Shown: positions 8,521-18,169 of the stretch, piece after piece
Numbering within the stretch: position 1 is the first letter of the stretch
Layout of the letters: each line of letters opens with the position of its first letter
Assembly: GCF_920987055.1 (NCBI RefSeq)
Contig: NZ_CAKLBX010000001.1
Location: 3,396,501 to 3,460,500, forward strand
DNA length: 64,000 bases
Source of the DNA: Novosphingobium sp. CECT 9465
Lineage (GTDB): Bacteria > Pseudomonadota > Alphaproteobacteria > Sphingomonadales > Sphingomonadaceae
Direction: 5' to 3'
The notes under the pieces: model-generated
Databases searched by the model: none
What the model saw: the letters and a program-made list of their open reading frames with translations, nothing else
Told to the model about the DNA's origin: nothing
Translations under genes and position numbers: made by a program

Positions 8521-10095
8521 TCAGCGCAGCAACCCCCCCATGATCCCGCGCGCAAACCGCCCGAAGGCTGCCCCGCCGATCGATGTGGCGATGGTGCCCA
8601 CCACGGCGGTCAGACCCGATGAAACCGGCGCGGCGCGCGATTTCTTGCCGGTGATCTTCGCGGCTATCACTGCGCCTGCCGACGATGCTACCGCACCTGC
8701 CGCAGCCTTGCCCGCGCGCTCCCACATCGATGGGGACTGACGCGGGGCGGCGCGCTGCTTCTCCACGCCTTCGTCCTCCACCTGCTGCGCGGCGGCGGCG
8801 GCATCCGATGCCTTCTGCGCCAGCACTTCTGCTGCGGATTCGCGGTCCACGGCGGTATCGTACTTGCCATCGAACGGGCTGATCGATTGGATGATCGCGC
8901 GCTCCTTGGGCGTGATCGGACCCAGCCGCGAGCGCGGCGGTGATATCATCGTGCGCTGCACCACGGAGGGCGATCCATCGTCGTTCAGCGTCGAAACCAG
9001 CGCCTCACCCACGCGCAGTTCGGTAATCACCGTTTCGACATCCAGTTCCTTGTTGATACGGAACGTCTCGGCCGCCGCCCTGATCGCGCGTTGATCGCGC
9101 GGGGTGAACGCGCGCAGGGCATGCTGCACACGGTTGCCCAACTGGCCTGCGATCTTTTCGGGAATGTCGATGGGGTTCTGCGAGATGAAATAGACGCCCA
9201 CGCCCTTAGAACGGATAAGCCGCACGACCTGCTCCACCTTGTCCATCAACGCATCGGGCGCATCGTCAAACAGCAGGTGCGCTTCATCGAAGAAGAACAC
9301 CAGGCACGGCTTTTCCGGGTCCCCCACTTCGGGCAGGGCCTCGAACAGTTCGGACAGCAGCCACAGCAGGAACGTGGCGTAAAGCTTGGGGCTTTGCATC
9401 AGCTTGTCGGCCACAAGCACATTCACCATGCCACGCCCCTGATCGTCCGTTTTCAGGAAATCGTTGATCTCGAAAGCAGGCTCCCCGAAAAAGCGGTCCG
9501 CGCCCTGGCTTTCGAACGCCAGCAACTGGCGCTGGATCGTGCCGACACTGGCCTTCGAGACATTGCCGTACTTGCCCGAAAGTTCGCTGGCGTTTTCGGC
9601 GCAGTTCATCAGCACCGATTGCAGATCGGGCAAATCGATCAGCAGCAGTCCGTTATCGTCGGCATAACGGAAAGCGATGTTCAGCACGCCTTCCTGCGTA
9701 TCATTCAGGCCCATCAACCGCGCCAGCAGCAGCGGCCCCATCTCCGAAATCGTTGTGCGGATCGGATGGCCGCTTTCCCCGTACAAGTCCCAGAACACCG
9801 CCGGATTATCGGCATAGGCATAGTCGGTGATGCCCAGTTCCTTCGCCCGCGCTTCAAGGCTGGCGGCATGTTTGAACGTGGGGCTGCCCGGCATCGAAAT
9901 GCCTGAAAGATCGCCTTTCACATCGGCCATGAACACGGGCACGCCGCGATTGGAGAATTGTTCGGCAATGCCCTGCAACGTCACCGTCTTGCCGGTGCCG
10001 GTCGCCCCTGCGATCAATCCGTGGCGGTTGGCGCGGCCAAGGCGCAGCACTTGCCGTTCGCCATTCGAAGCCAACCCAAGGTAAATGTCGTCCAT
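8521..10095 (-). CDS. HerA-like ATPase, DUF853 (YjgR-type)
   Basis: A 524-residue DUF853 protein of the HerA/FtsK-like ATPase group. Walker A GATGTGKT lies near residue 30, and a Walker B-like stretch [16 protein letters not shown] lies near residue 265. [27 protein letters not shown] is in the family core, quoted here in parts: [10 protein letters not shown] and [12 protein letters not shown]. The C-terminus is rich in alanine and ends in small-residue hydrophobic stretches. The ATG at 10095 opens the family-typical [13 protein letters not shown] start. The biological role of this family is not established. It lies 72 bp upstream of nasT on the same strand. Confidence 0.85.
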   Translation of the reverse strand: MDDIYLGLASNGERQVLRLGRANRHGLIAGATGTGKTVTLQGIAEQFSNRGVPVFMADVKGDLSGISMPGSPTFKHAASLEARAKELGITDYAYADNPAVFWDLYGESGHPIRTTISEMGPLLLARLMGLNDTQEGVLNIAFRYADDNGLLLIDLPDLQSVLMNCAENASELSGKYGNVSKASVGTIQRQLLAFESQGADRFFGEPAFEINDFLKTDDQGRGMVNVLVADKLMQSPKLYATFLLWLLSELFEALPEVGDPEKPCLVFFFDEAHLLFDDAPDALMDKVEQVVRLIRSKGVGVYFISQNPIDIPEKIAGQLGNRVQHALRAFTPRDQRAIRAAAETFRINKELDVETVITELRVGEALVSTLNDDGSPSVVQRTMISPPRSRLGPITPKERAIIQSISPFDGKYDTAVDRESAAEVLAQKASDAAAAAQQVEDEGVEKQRAAPRQSPSMWERAGKAAAGAVASSAGAVIAAKITGKKSRAAPVSSGLTAVVGTIATSIGGAAFGRFARGIMGGLLR

Positions 10096-10199
10096 ACCGC
10101 TTGTCCCATCCGTTTGTTCGGTGATTAAGGCGCACATCAGCCACATGCGAGGGGTTTTTGCATCCGTTGCGGGGAACGGCTAGAGCGCCTTTCAAGCCC

Positions 10200-11987
10200 A
10201 TGACCCGCGCCCCATTCATCCTCCTCGACGATGCCCGCAGCGAAGGGGCAAGCGACGCCCGGCTTTATGAGCAGCCGCTGGAGATCGTCGTTGCCCGCCG
10301 CCCTGACGAGGTTGAGGCCGCGCTTGAACGTATTGCGGCAACGCCCGGCGATTGGGCGGGATACCTCGCCTATGAAGCAGGTCTCGCGCTCGAACCGCGC
10401 CTGGCACCGCTGGCGGATGATCGTACTGGCGCGGCTGGCCCGCTGGTGTGGTTCGCGCGATTCGGCAAAGTCACCCGCATGCCCAGCGCCGAGGTGGAGC
10501 GCTGGCTGGCGCGCGAGGCCAGCGGGCCGGGCAGGCTTGGTCCCATGGGCGCAGCGCTTTCCGCAGGCGGTTATGCGCGCGCCTTCAACCTTGTGCAGGA
10601 CGCGATCCGCGCGGGCGACATCTACCAGGCCAATCTCACCTTTCCGCTTTCGGGCACATGGGACGGTGATCCGCTGGCGATCTATGCCGATGTGCGCGCC
10701 GATGCGCGCGCGGGGTATGGCGGGGTGATCTGGGATGGCGCGCACTGGCACCTGTCGTTCTCGCCCGAACTGTTCTTCAAGCTGACGGGCGGTGAAGCGC
10801 GTGTCCGCCCGATGAAGGGCACCGCCCCGCGCGGCGGAACACCGCAGGAGGACGAACGGTTCAAGGCCGATCTTGCCGCCAGCGTCAAGGATCGCGCCGA
10901 AAACCTGATGATCGTCGATCTGATGCGCAACGATCTGTCGCGCGTGTCACAGGCAGGCTCGGTCAAGGTTGAGGCACCGTTCGCCATCGAAACCTACCCC
11001 ACCGTCCACCAGATGGTAACGACCGTGAATGCGCGGCTTTCTCCGGGCAAGGACGTCCGCAGCCTGCTCAGCGCGATCTTCCCGTGCGGATCGATCACCG
11101 GCGCGCCCAAGATCCGCGCAATGGAGATCATCCACCAAGCGGAACGCGATGCGCGCGGGGCGTATTGCGGCTCGATCGGGCGGATAGCCCCCTCTGGCGA
11201 TGCAGCGTTCAATGTGGCAATCCGCACCGTGCGCCTCAGCAGCGATCATCCGGGGGCTTCAGGGGGCCGCGCGGTCATGGGTGTCGGCTCGGCGGTAGTT
11301 GCCGATTCGGTCATGATCGGTGAATGGCGCGAATGCGTGGTAAAGGGGAATTTCTTGCGTCTGTCTGCCGGCCATGCCGACCTGATCGAGACGATGGCGT
11401 TCGATCCTGCCAAGGGTATCGCATTGCTCGAACTGCATCTGGAACGGATGAAGGCAAGCGCGCAGGCGCTGGGCTTCAGCTTTGATCGTCATGCGATCCG
11501 CAATGCCATTCATGCGCTGTGCTTCGATCTGGATGCACCGTCCAAAGTGCGGCTGGTCGCTTCGAAGGGTGGCGCGCATGCACTGGAGGCATCAGCCATG
11601 CCCGCACCGCTCGATGAAATCATTTGCGCAGTCCTGCCGCTGCCGGTGTCCGATGGTGATTGGCGGCTGCGCCACAAGACCACCGACCGGGGCTTTTACG
11701 AAGCGGGCCTTGCCGCCGCGAAAAAAGTCGGCGCTGGCGAGGCGCTGTTTCTGCGTGACGATGGCCTGATCACCGAAGGCACTTTCACCAACGTGTTCGT
11801 GGAACGCGGTGGCAAACTGCTCACCCCGCGCGCAGACCTTGGCCTGCTGCCGGGCGTGTTGCGCCGCAGCCTGATCGAGGCGGGCCGCGCGGTGGAAGCA
11901 GACCTCACGCTGGATGATCTGGCCGGCGGCTTCCTTGTCGGCAACGCCTTGCGCGGGCTTGTCCCGGCACGTCTGCTGGGTGCCTGA
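10200..11987 (+). CDS. pabB: Aminodeoxychorismate synthase component I fused to 4-amino-4-deoxychorismate lyase
   Basis: A 595-residue fusion for p-aminobenzoate (folate) synthesis. Residues about 1-375 are a chorismate-binding PabB domain, with GDIYQANLTFPL, KGTAPRGGT, ENLMIVDLMRNDLSR, FPCGSITGAPKIRAME and GAYCGSIG. Residues about 385-595 are a PLP-dependent fold-IV lyase (PabC), with LLELHLERMKASAQALGF near the start and EGTFTNVFVERGGKLLTP near the end. The start at 10200 follows the 15-codon-longer open frame and gives a normal PabB N-terminus. The next gene starts 2 bp after the stop. The glutaminase subunit PabA is not in the window. Confidence 0.9.
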   Translation: MTRAPFILLDDARSEGASDARLYEQPLEIVVARRPDEVEAALERIAATPGDWAGYLAYEAGLALEPRLAPLADDRTGAAGPLVWFARFGKVTRMPSAEVERWLAREASGPGRLGPMGAALSAGGYARAFNLVQDAIRAGDIYQANLTFPLSGTWDGDPLAIYADVRADARAGYGGVIWDGAHWHLSFSPELFFKLTGGEARVRPMKGTAPRGGTPQEDERFKADLAASVKDRAENLMIVDLMRNDLSRVSQAGSVKVEAPFAIETYPTVHQMVTTVNARLSPGKDVRSLLSAIFPCGSITGAPKIRAMEIIHQAERDARGAYCGSIGRIAPSGDAAFNVAIRTVRLSSDHPGASGGRAVMGVGSAVVADSVMIGEWRECVVKGNFLRLSAGHADLIETMAFDPAKGIALLELHLERMKASAQALGFSFDRHAIRNAIHALCFDLDAPSKVRLVASKGGAHALEASAMPAPLDEIICAVLPLPVSDGDWRLRHKTTDRGFYEAGLAAAKKVGAGEALFLRDDGLITEGTFTNVFVERGGKLLTPRADLGLLPGVLRRSLIEAGRAVEADLTLDDLAGGFLVGNALRGLVPARLLGA

Positions 11988-11988
11988 T

Positions 11989-13152
11989 ATGTTGTCAAAA
12001 GCCCTTGAGCGCATCGCACCCTCGCAAACTACCGCCATCACCGACCGCGCAATCCAGCTTCGCGCCGAAGGGCGCGATGTGATTTCGCTCTCGGTGGGCG
12101 AACCCGATTTCGCCACGCCGCCGCACGTCATCCAGGCAGCCAAGGACGCTCTGGATGCAGGCGACACCAGATACACCGCCGTCATGGGCACCGCCGCCTT
12201 GCGTGAAGCCGCCGCGCTGCACTTCAGGCGCGATCTCGGCATCGTCGTGCCACCTTCCAACGTGATCGTCAGCGCAGGCGGCAAGCAGGCGATCTTCCAC
12301 GCCCTGCTGGCCACGCTCGATCCGGCAGACGAAGTGCTGATCCCGTCGCCGTGGTGGGTCAGCTACCCCGAAATCGTGCGCTTTACCGGTGCTGCCGTGG
12401 TGGACCTGCCGACCACAGCAGCAGGCGGTTTCCGCATCACGCCTGCACAGCTTGAAGCCGCGATAACGCCCGCCACCCGCTGGCTGCTGCTCAACAGCCC
12501 CGGTAACCCGACCGGCGCAACCTACCCCGCCGCTGAATTGCGCGCGCTGGGCGATGTCCTGCGCCGCCACCCGCGCGTACTGGTGATGAGCGACGATATT
12601 TACGCCCCGCTGCGCTATGACGAAGGCACTCACGCCACGCTGGCGGTCGAATGCCCGGACCTTGCGGAGCGTATCCTGACCGTTTCGGGCGTATCGAAAA
12701 GCCACGCGATGACCGGCTTCCGCATCGGCGTATCGGCTGGCCCGGCATGGCTGATCGGCGCGATGGGCCGGTTGCAGTCGCATTCCTCAGGCAATCCCGC
12801 CTCGATCAGCCAGGCCGCCGCCGTGGCCGCCTTCGAAGGCCCGCAGGAGTTTCTGCTGGACTGGCGTGAACGATTCCGCGCGCGGCGGGACCGGGTAGTC
12901 ACTGCGATCAACGCGATACCCGGCCTGACGACCCCCGTGCCCGACGGCGCTTTTTATTGCATGATCGATGCCGCCCCGCTGATGGACCGCTTCGGAAACG
13001 ACGAAGCGCTGTGCCTCCACCTGCTGGAAAGCGGCGTCGCGGTCGTTCCTGCCTCTGCTTTCGGCGGACGTGACGGCTTCCGCATCAGCTTTGCGGCAGA
13101 CGAGGCAAAACTCGAAGAAGCGCTCCGGCGTATAGCAAAGGCCGTAGCATGA
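11989..13152 (+). CDS. Pyridoxal phosphate-dependent class I aminotransferase
   Basis: A 387-residue fold-type I aminotransferase, similar to alphaproteobacterial aspartate aminotransferases. Visible marks are the N-terminal SLSVGEPDF, the PLP phosphate contacts, the asparagine motif NSPGNPTGATY, MSDDIYAPLRYD, the lysine motif SGVSKSHAMTGFRIG (Schiff-base lysine near 235) and a C-terminal FRISFA arginine. It begins 2 bp after pabB and overlaps the next gene by 4 bp, so the three form an operon. The exact amino donor cannot be told from sequence alone. Confidence 0.88.
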   Translation: MLSKALERIAPSQTTAITDRAIQLRAEGRDVISLSVGEPDFATPPHVIQAAKDALDAGDTRYTAVMGTAALREAAALHFRRDLGIVVPPSNVIVSAGGKQAIFHALLATLDPADEVLIPSPWWVSYPEIVRFTGAAVVDLPTTAAGGFRITPAQLEAAITPATRWLLLNSPGNPTGATYPAAELRALGDVLRRHPRVLVMSDDIYAPLRYDEGTHATLAVECPDLAERILTVSGVSKSHAMTGFRIGVSAGPAWLIGAMGRLQSHSSGNPASISQAAAVAAFEGPQEFLLDWRERFRARRDRVVTAINAIPGLTTPVPDGAFYCMIDAAPLMDRFGNDEALCLHLLESGVAVVPASAFGGRDGFRISFAADEAKLEEALRRIAKAVA

Positions 13153-13886
13153 TCGATTTTTCCATCCTGTTCGAAGACGGCGAAGCGCTGGTCATCGACA
13201 AGCCTGCGGGCCTCCCGCTCGACCGGCCCCGTGCCGGCGGCCCCGCGCTTGAAGATCATCTCGATGCTTTGCGCTTCGGCTTCCAGCGCGAACCGTTCCC
13301 GGTACACCGGCTCGATCGCGATACGTCGGGCTGCCTGCTGCTGGCGCGGAATCCCAAGGCACTGAAACGCTTTTCCGCCGCCTTCGAAGCGCGTGAGGTG
13401 GACAAGGTCTATCTCGGCGTCGTCGCGGGCGACGTGACGGGCGAGAGCGGCACGATCGATCTCGCCTTGTCCAAGATCAGTTCCGCCGAAAAAGGCTGGC
13501 GGATGATCCCGGCCAAAAAGGGCAAGCCCGCGATAACGCACTGGAAAGTGATTGATCGCAAGCCGGGCCTGACCATGGTCGAATTCCGTCCCGAAACCGG
13601 TCGCACACACCAGATCCGCATTCACGCGCTAGCCGGGCTTGGCTCGGCACTGCTGGGCGATCCCGTTTACGGCGATGGAACCGGCGCGCGCCGCACCATG
13701 CTCCACGCCGCAGCGCTTACCATCCAGCGCGCTGGGAAGGACCCGATCACGGCAGTTGCCCCGTTGCCGATGGATTTCGACGCCCTCGGCTTCGATGTGC
13801 CCGGCTTCGCGCGCGAAGAACTTGAGGCCTTCGCCGTCCCGGCCTGGGAAGGCCCCGACGCTGCGGAACCAGGCGAAGAGGAATGA
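13149..13886 (+). CDS. RluA-family RNA pseudouridine synthase
   Basis: A 245-residue protein with the RluA catalytic motif HRLDRDTSGCLL (aspartate near residue 57) and downstream GRTHQIRIH and LLGDPVYG motifs. It isomerises uridine to pseudouridine in rRNA or tRNA. It lacks an S4 domain. Start and stop overlap both neighbours as ATGA, so it is coupled to the aminotransferase and to the broken arfB behind it. The target nucleotide is not predictable here. Confidence 0.88.
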   Translation: MIDFSILFEDGEALVIDKPAGLPLDRPRAGGPALEDHLDALRFGFQREPFPVHRLDRDTSGCLLLARNPKALKRFSAAFEAREVDKVYLGVVAGDVTGESGTIDLALSKISSAEKGWRMIPAKKGKPAITHWKVIDRKPGLTMVEFRPETGRTHQIRIHALAGLGSALLGDPVYGDGTGARRTMLHAAALTIQRAGKDPITAVAPLPMDFDALGFDVPGFAREELEAFAVPAWEGPDAAEPGEEE

Positions 13887-14014
13887 CACCCGACGACATT
13901 GTCGCCCATGCCATGACGCTGGTCGAAGAGAGCTTCATCGCTTCGGCCGGTCCGGGTGGGCAGAATGTCAACAAGGTGGCCATGTTAGTGACGGTAGCAC
14001 ACACCATCCATTAA
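13883..14014 (+). pseudogene. arfB: arfB (peptidyl-tRNA hydrolase / ribosome rescue), N-terminal half, split by the integrative element
   Basis: The first 33 codons of host ArfB, an alternative ribosome-rescue factor that hydrolyses peptidyl-tRNA on stalled ribosomes. They include the catalytic GPGGQNVNKVA. After base 13980 the frame runs into element DNA, adding MLVTVAHTIH and a stop. The missing remainder is at 24370-24690, and joining at the shared TGGC gives NKVA-TAVQIRLD in one unbroken frame of about 138 residues, the normal ArfB length. The fragment alone retains GGQ but lacks the basic tail that binds the mRNA channel, so it is almost certainly non-functional. Confidence 0.93.
13957..14000. 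other. attL junction
   Basis: Host arfB sequence ending AACAAGGTGGC joins element sequence starting CATGTTAGTGACGG at the TGGC core (13977-13980). The element-side arm (13981-14000) ends GGTAGCAC. This is the reverse complement, with mismatches, of the element arm at attR, as expected for the two halves of a serine-recombinase attP. Confidence 0.85.
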
Positions 14015-14017
14015 CGG

Positions 14018-15664
14018 ATGCAAGCTACGGTTTTTGCGATGTTACCCGCCTACATTTACGCGCGCTTCTCGTCCCTTGAACAAGCGAAAGGGCACTCCCT
14101 CGAACGTCAGTTGGAGGAAGGCCGCGCGCACATTGAACGCAATGGGTGGAAATACAGTGAAAGCCGCGAATTGCGGGATGAAGGTCGCTCGGCATTCTCA
14201 GGCGAAAATCGCCAGCCCGGTTCCGCACTCTATGATTTCGAGCAGCAAGCCCAAACAGGAGCATTCAAGTCTGGTGTCGTTCTCGTCGTCGAGAATGTCG
14301 ACCGCCTAACCCGTCAAGGATACGAGCAAGCCTTCGACCTGTTGCGCCAGCTTACACAGAACGGCGTCACTGTTGCCACGACGCAGGACAATCAGATTTA
14401 TCCCGCTGGCGACCGCATCGATATGGCTAAGGTTATGATGGTCATCATCAAGGCTGAATTGGCACTTGATGAGAGCACCAAGAAGAGCAAACGCATCAAG
14501 GCAGTCTGGAAACATAAAGTAAATCAGGCAATTGCGGGGAGCGGGCAGATTGTCACTCCCAGCATTCCTGCTTGGCTCAACATCGAAAATGGGCAAATTA
14601 AGACGTCCAGCAAGCGCGTGGCCGTGTTGCGGGAAATCTACGATTGGTATTGCGCGGGCCACGGCCTGTCCGCCATCGTCAAGAAGCTCAATAGTCGGAA
14701 AGAGGCAAACTGGACCGCTGTAAGGAAGGCGCAAGCGAGTGGCTGGAATACGACATACATTCATCGCCTCCTGACCAATCGATCCGTCTTAGGCGAATTC
14801 CGTCCCTTCGCGCATAGCCGCACGCATCTGAAAGACGAATTGGCGGGAACAGTGATCCCGGATTATTTCCCTGCCGTCGTTACTGCCGAGCAATTCAACC
14901 GGGTCCAAGGCCTGCTCATTCAACGCCAGCGCACGGGCGGAAAATCGCAGCACACCCAGAAAAATTTGTTCAGCGGAATTGCGCGATGCTCAGAATGTCA
15001 GGGCGTCATGTATTACCAGAACGGGCAGAGAGTTGGCACGCCAGTTCGCCGTTCGAATGGCAAGAGCCATATCCATAGGACGGCTCGAAGTTATCTCAAG
15101 TGCAACAATGCCCGCCGAAATCACAATTGCTCGAATAAGACGGCAATCCGATATGAGGTTCTAGTCAACGCGATCCTTGACACGTTCCTGAGTGCTGTTG
15201 CGGATGATGATTTCTTCAAAACCAAGCCTGTCGTCAACCGTTTGCGTGAGGAAGTCGCTGAGCAAGAACGGCTAAAAACCTTGAAGGAAACACAGCTCAG
15301 TACGGTGGTTGAAAATTTGGTCGAGGCTCATTCTAAGGCTCTCGCGCAAAAGGCCGCGCAGCTTGAAAGAGATGTCGAGGAGCTTGACGCCGCGCTTTCC
15401 GTGTTGCGCGACAAGTTGAAGGTAGAGGAAGGCACCGCAACGCCAGAGCAGGTCGCTAAGGTTTTGAAAAATGCGCGTGAAGCCTTGGACAGCGATGATC
15501 CAGAGATTAGCTATGCGGCACGGCTCAAGGTTCACCAAGTATTCCAAGGACTATTTTCCCGCATAACGTGTTTCCCTGATGGAGAAACCGCCGCGTTCGT
15601 GGACGGGTTGGCCGTTTGGTGTTTTGATAAGGAGGGCAATATGTCGGGCGGCCAGATGATTTGA
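14018..15664 (+). CDS. Large serine recombinase (element integrase)
   Basis: A protein of up to 548 residues with the standard large serine recombinase layout. A resolvase catalytic domain occupies about 8-150, with YARFSSLEQ holding the nucleophilic serine and LVVENVDRLTR later. A recombinase DNA-binding domain follows at about 165-270. Next come a zinc-ribbon-like region with CSEC and CNNARRNHNC cysteines at about 320-375 and a long charged coiled-coil at about 400-470. ATG 14018 is the first start; ATG 14039 (MLPAYIYARFSS) fits the family equally well. It lies 21-40 bp from attL, the usual position for an integrase next to its att site. Confidence 0.92.
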   Translation: MQATVFAMLPAYIYARFSSLEQAKGHSLERQLEEGRAHIERNGWKYSESRELRDEGRSAFSGENRQPGSALYDFEQQAQTGAFKSGVVLVVENVDRLTRQGYEQAFDLLRQLTQNGVTVATTQDNQIYPAGDRIDMAKVMMVIIKAELALDESTKKSKRIKAVWKHKVNQAIAGSGQIVTPSIPAWLNIENGQIKTSSKRVAVLREIYDWYCAGHGLSAIVKKLNSRKEANWTAVRKAQASGWNTTYIHRLLTNRSVLGEFRPFAHSRTHLKDELAGTVIPDYFPAVVTAEQFNRVQGLLIQRQRTGGKSQHTQKNLFSGIARCSECQGVMYYQNGQRVGTPVRRSNGKSHIHRTARSYLKCNNARRNHNCSNKTAIRYEVLVNAILDTFLSAVADDDFFKTKPVVNRLREEVAEQERLKTLKETQLSTVVENLVEAHSKALAQKAAQLERDVEELDAALSVLRDKLKVEEGTATPEQVAKVLKNAREALDSDDPEISYAARLKVHQVFQGLFSRITCFPDGETAAFVDGLAVWCFDKEGNMSGGQMI

Positions 15665-15878
15665 TCGTCCCAGACGAAGCCCAGACAAGCCCGATCTGCT
15701 TGCGCTTGCTATCCTGACACCCCGCCCGCGCTCTTGCGCTTCAGAAGCTCTGACAGAGCAGCAAAATCCCACGCTCCCTATCTCACTAGTAGTGAGCGCA
15801 ACGCTCTGGCTCAGCACCATGATCGACAGTCAGTGGAAACCCCTGTCGATTGATGGCGAATAGACGGAGGAAACGGCA
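15665..15878. other. Intergenic region after the recombinase, no gene seen
   Basis: 214 bp without a supported gene. It includes a CACTAGTAGTG palindrome near 15784-15794, which could be an operator but has no further support. Confidence 0.4.
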
Positions 15879-16073
15879 GTGCGGCAAAATCTACGGGACA
15901 ACTCAGGCAATCTGTTGGGATGGCGTCAGCAGGATGGGCGGCGCATCAACGGTTATACGGCTAAGGGCTTGCCAGTCGGCTGGTATGATACTGGCACCAA
16001 TTTTACCTACAATATCAACGGTCATCGAGTCGGCACAGGCGATCTGCTCACCTCACTAATCGTGAGGCCATAA
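15879..16073 (+). CDS. Small hypothetical protein with glycine/tryptophan repeats
   Basis: A 64-residue protein with a GTG start preceded by a strong GGAGG at 8-bp spacing. The sequence consists of short repeating units of the form NLLGW, LPVGWYDTGTN and GHRVGTGDLL, suggesting a small beta-repeat fold. Small proteins of this look occur in accessory regions, but I do not recognise a function. It lies alone between the recombinase and the convergent GIY-YIG gene, 13 bp from the latter's stop. The ribosome site and the internal repeat pattern argue that it is real. Confidence 0.6.
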   Translation: MRQNLRDNSGNLLGWRQQDGRRINGYTAKGLPVGWYDTGTNFTYNINGHRVGTGDLLTSLIVRP

Positions 16074-16086
16074 GGTCAGGCGCTGG

Positions 16087-16926
16087 TCAATTTCGGTTCA
16101 AACCCATGCCCCGGCTTTGCAACTTCCGTTTCCAAAGCTGTTCAGTCTGCACAATCTCGTCCGCACTCGCCGCCGATCCAGAAACCTCAAGGATCGTAAC
16201 CTGATAATCGCTTGGCTCAGCACTTTTCAGGCCGATGTTTCCGCCGTGACCATCAGATGCGTAATTCTGCCAACGCGAGATAAAGCCTCCTTCGCGGCTT
16301 GTTGCTGATCCCACATACCATTCGCGCGTCCGTTCTGAGGTCAACAGATACACACCCCGCGCAGCGGCAAGGGCATCAATCCAGCCGCGCGGCAATGTGG
16401 GCACATCGGAAATGTTCGAAATGAAATGCGTGAAGCCCGGAAATGCTTCCTCGCGAAATTGGCGAGTCAGTTCAACAATGGCTTTCGCCTGCTTATCGGG
16501 CCTTTGAATCCAGCTTCGCGCCCCTGCGCCCCATTCGATCCACAACCTGCCTACATATTCCTGCAAGCTCGGGAGTAGCTGAAGCTCGTAGCGTTCAAGC
16601 CGCTGTCCTGCCAATTCCATGCCAGGACGATCATGCAGCGGGTCCATCCATGCGCCGGGCGAAGGTCCAGAAAATTCAGCCGAGTAGATGCCCGTAAATA
16701 AGGTGCCTCCACTCGGAGGCACGACAAAAGAGGCCCAATAGGGGCTCATCAGCTTCACGCCATTGGGCTGCGTCTGGACTGCTTGATATTCGTCGAAGGC
16801 GTCTCGTTTGTCTCGCCAAAGCAGATAAGGTGTTCGCCCGTTGGGCGCTTTCGTCTGGTGGCGAAGCAATCGGACTTCGGAAAGTTCAAATCCGGCTTTT
16901 GCCAGAAGGTCATTGAACGTCAGCAT
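16087..16926 (-). CDS. GIY-YIG-type nuclease-domain protein
   Basis: A 279-residue protein with a C-terminal GIY-YIG-like module. GVYLLTSERTREWYVGSAT near residues 190-208 matches the two beta strands (GxY then YVG), followed by FISRWQNYA with the conserved arginine, and later a glutamate in VQTEQLWKRKL. The N-terminal 180 residues are not a domain I recognise. The fold suggests a homing or restriction-type nuclease, or another DNA-processing role in the element. The ATG at 16926 is the only plausible start. Confidence 0.72.
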   Translation of the reverse strand: MLTFNDLLAKAGFELSEVRLLRHQTKAPNGRTPYLLWRDKRDAFDEYQAVQTQPNGVKLMSPYWASFVVPPSGGTLFTGIYSAEFSGPSPGAWMDPLHDRPGMELAGQRLERYELQLLPSLQEYVGRLWIEWGAGARSWIQRPDKQAKAIVELTRQFREEAFPGFTHFISNISDVPTLPRGWIDALAAARGVYLLTSERTREWYVGSATSREGGFISRWQNYASDGHGGNIGLKSAEPSDYQVTILEVSGSAASADEIVQTEQLWKRKLQSRGMGLNRN

Positions 16927-17071
16927 ATCTGCCTTTCCGCAATCTCGATCATAGCACCAGAAAGCATAAACGGCGGTCGACCGAAAGGCCGAGCCGCCAG
17001 CTTTAGGAATGGCATCACTTTTCGTGAAACTACATCAGGCTGGATTGTCAGCCTGCCTGCGCCTGATCGCA

Positions 17072-17479
17072 TCACGAAGCAGGCTGTTTGACCTTGCGCA
17101 GCACCTTGCGGGCGGCAATTGCCGCCTTGGCTTGGGCGTCCAGCTCACCAGCATTCACAGCTTCAATAATTGAAGCGATTACCGTGGGCAGGCCAGTGAG
17201 GTTTTCGACCTCAATAGCGTTCATGCCCTTGGCAAGTTCTAACGGCTTGCTGCCGTAGCGGATCTGGAAGAACATCTTGCCAGCCGCATCCACAAACCAG
17301 CCCTTGCGAACATGACGTGGGGCATCGACGCGGACCTTTTCGCCCGCCTCGTTGGCGCGGGTCACGCGCTTGGTGGCGCTGAACGCCGTTCCACCGATTT
17401 CAGCTTCGGCGAGTGCCTTCTGCTCGTTGAGGTAGCTGACCAGCTTGCCACGCAGCACCTGCTCAGGCGTCGGGGTCAC
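17072..17479 (-). pseudogene. DUF6641-like protein, 5' end removed by the IS element
   Basis: A 135-residue frame resembling the DUF6641 family of phage and plasmid accessory proteins: RGKLVSYLNEQKALAEAE, RKGWFVDAAGKMFFQIRYG, KPLELAKGMNAIEV and NAGELDAQAKA. The first usable codon is a GTG at 17479, exactly at the left border of the IS3-family element, and an in-frame stop lies four codons upstream inside the IS. The family's first 15-20 residues appear to be missing. The family match is from memory of its pattern, not a search. Confidence 0.6.
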
Positions 17480-17553
17480 TGTCCGTCGTCAGAACATTCG
17501 GCACAACTCGCGGCGTAAATTAGCGGAGTGCGGACCTCGTCTGGGGGTTGATG

Positions 17554-18095
17554 TTAGGCGGCGAGCTTGCGGTGTTGCAAGCGCCGATGTTCGATGGTCT
17601 GTCGCTTGATCCTTTCGCGCTGTTTGATGATGGCTGGAGCCCTGCCGAAGTAGGCATCGGCGGGCGTCACGTTGTTCAGGCTCTCGTGGTAACGCTGGTG
17701 GTTGTAGTACTCGACGAAGGCCTCGATTTGGGCTTCGAGGTCGCCGGGCAAAAAGTAGTTTTCCAGCAGGATGCGGTTTTTCAGGGTTTGGTGCCAGCGC
17801 TCGATCTTGCCCTGGGTTTGCGGGTGCATCGGGGCACCGCGCACGTGGCTCATCTTCCGGGCCTCAATGTATTCAGCCAATTCGCCGGCGATGTAGCTGG
17901 GGCCATTATCCGACAACAGCCTGGGCTTGTGCAGCACCGTGGCGCTGTCGCAGCCCGATGCGCCAAGGGCCAGGTCGAGCGTGTCGGTCACATCCTCGGC
18001 GCGCATGTTGGTGCACAGTTTCCAGGCGATAATGTAGCGCGAGAAGTCGTCGAGCACGGTCGACAGGTACATCCAGCCCCACCCGATGATCTTGA
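17554..18095 (-). CDS. IS3-family transposase OrfB, 3' exon
   Basis: The C-terminal part of the DDE integrase-like transposase: KIIGWGWMYLSTVLDDFSRY, SDNGPSY (second catalytic aspartate) and HPQTQGKIERWHQ (catalytic glutamate). The exon begins at 18095 just after the intron's 3' end. Joined to the 5' exon it reads DFTY-F-KIIGWGW with no frame change. Total spliced length is 981 nt or 326 residues plus stop, normal for IS3 OrfB. Confidence 0.88.
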
Positions 18096-18127
18096 GTGGA
18101 GTAGGAAGCGCATAAGCGCTTCCCCTC

Positions 18128-18162
18128 CCCGAACCGTACGTGCACCTTTCAGCGCATACGGC
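18128..18162 (-). ncRNA. Group II intron domain V
   Basis: On the minus strand, GAGCCGTATGCGCTGAAAG is followed by GTGCACGTACGGTTC. These form the conserved 34-nt hairpin with the AGC-type catalytic triad region, the GAAA loop and a two-nucleotide bulge. Domain VI follows directly, a stem around GGAAGCGC TTAT GCGCTTCC with a bulged branch-point A in CTACTCC. Confidence 0.88.
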
Positions 18163-18169
18163 TCTCTAT

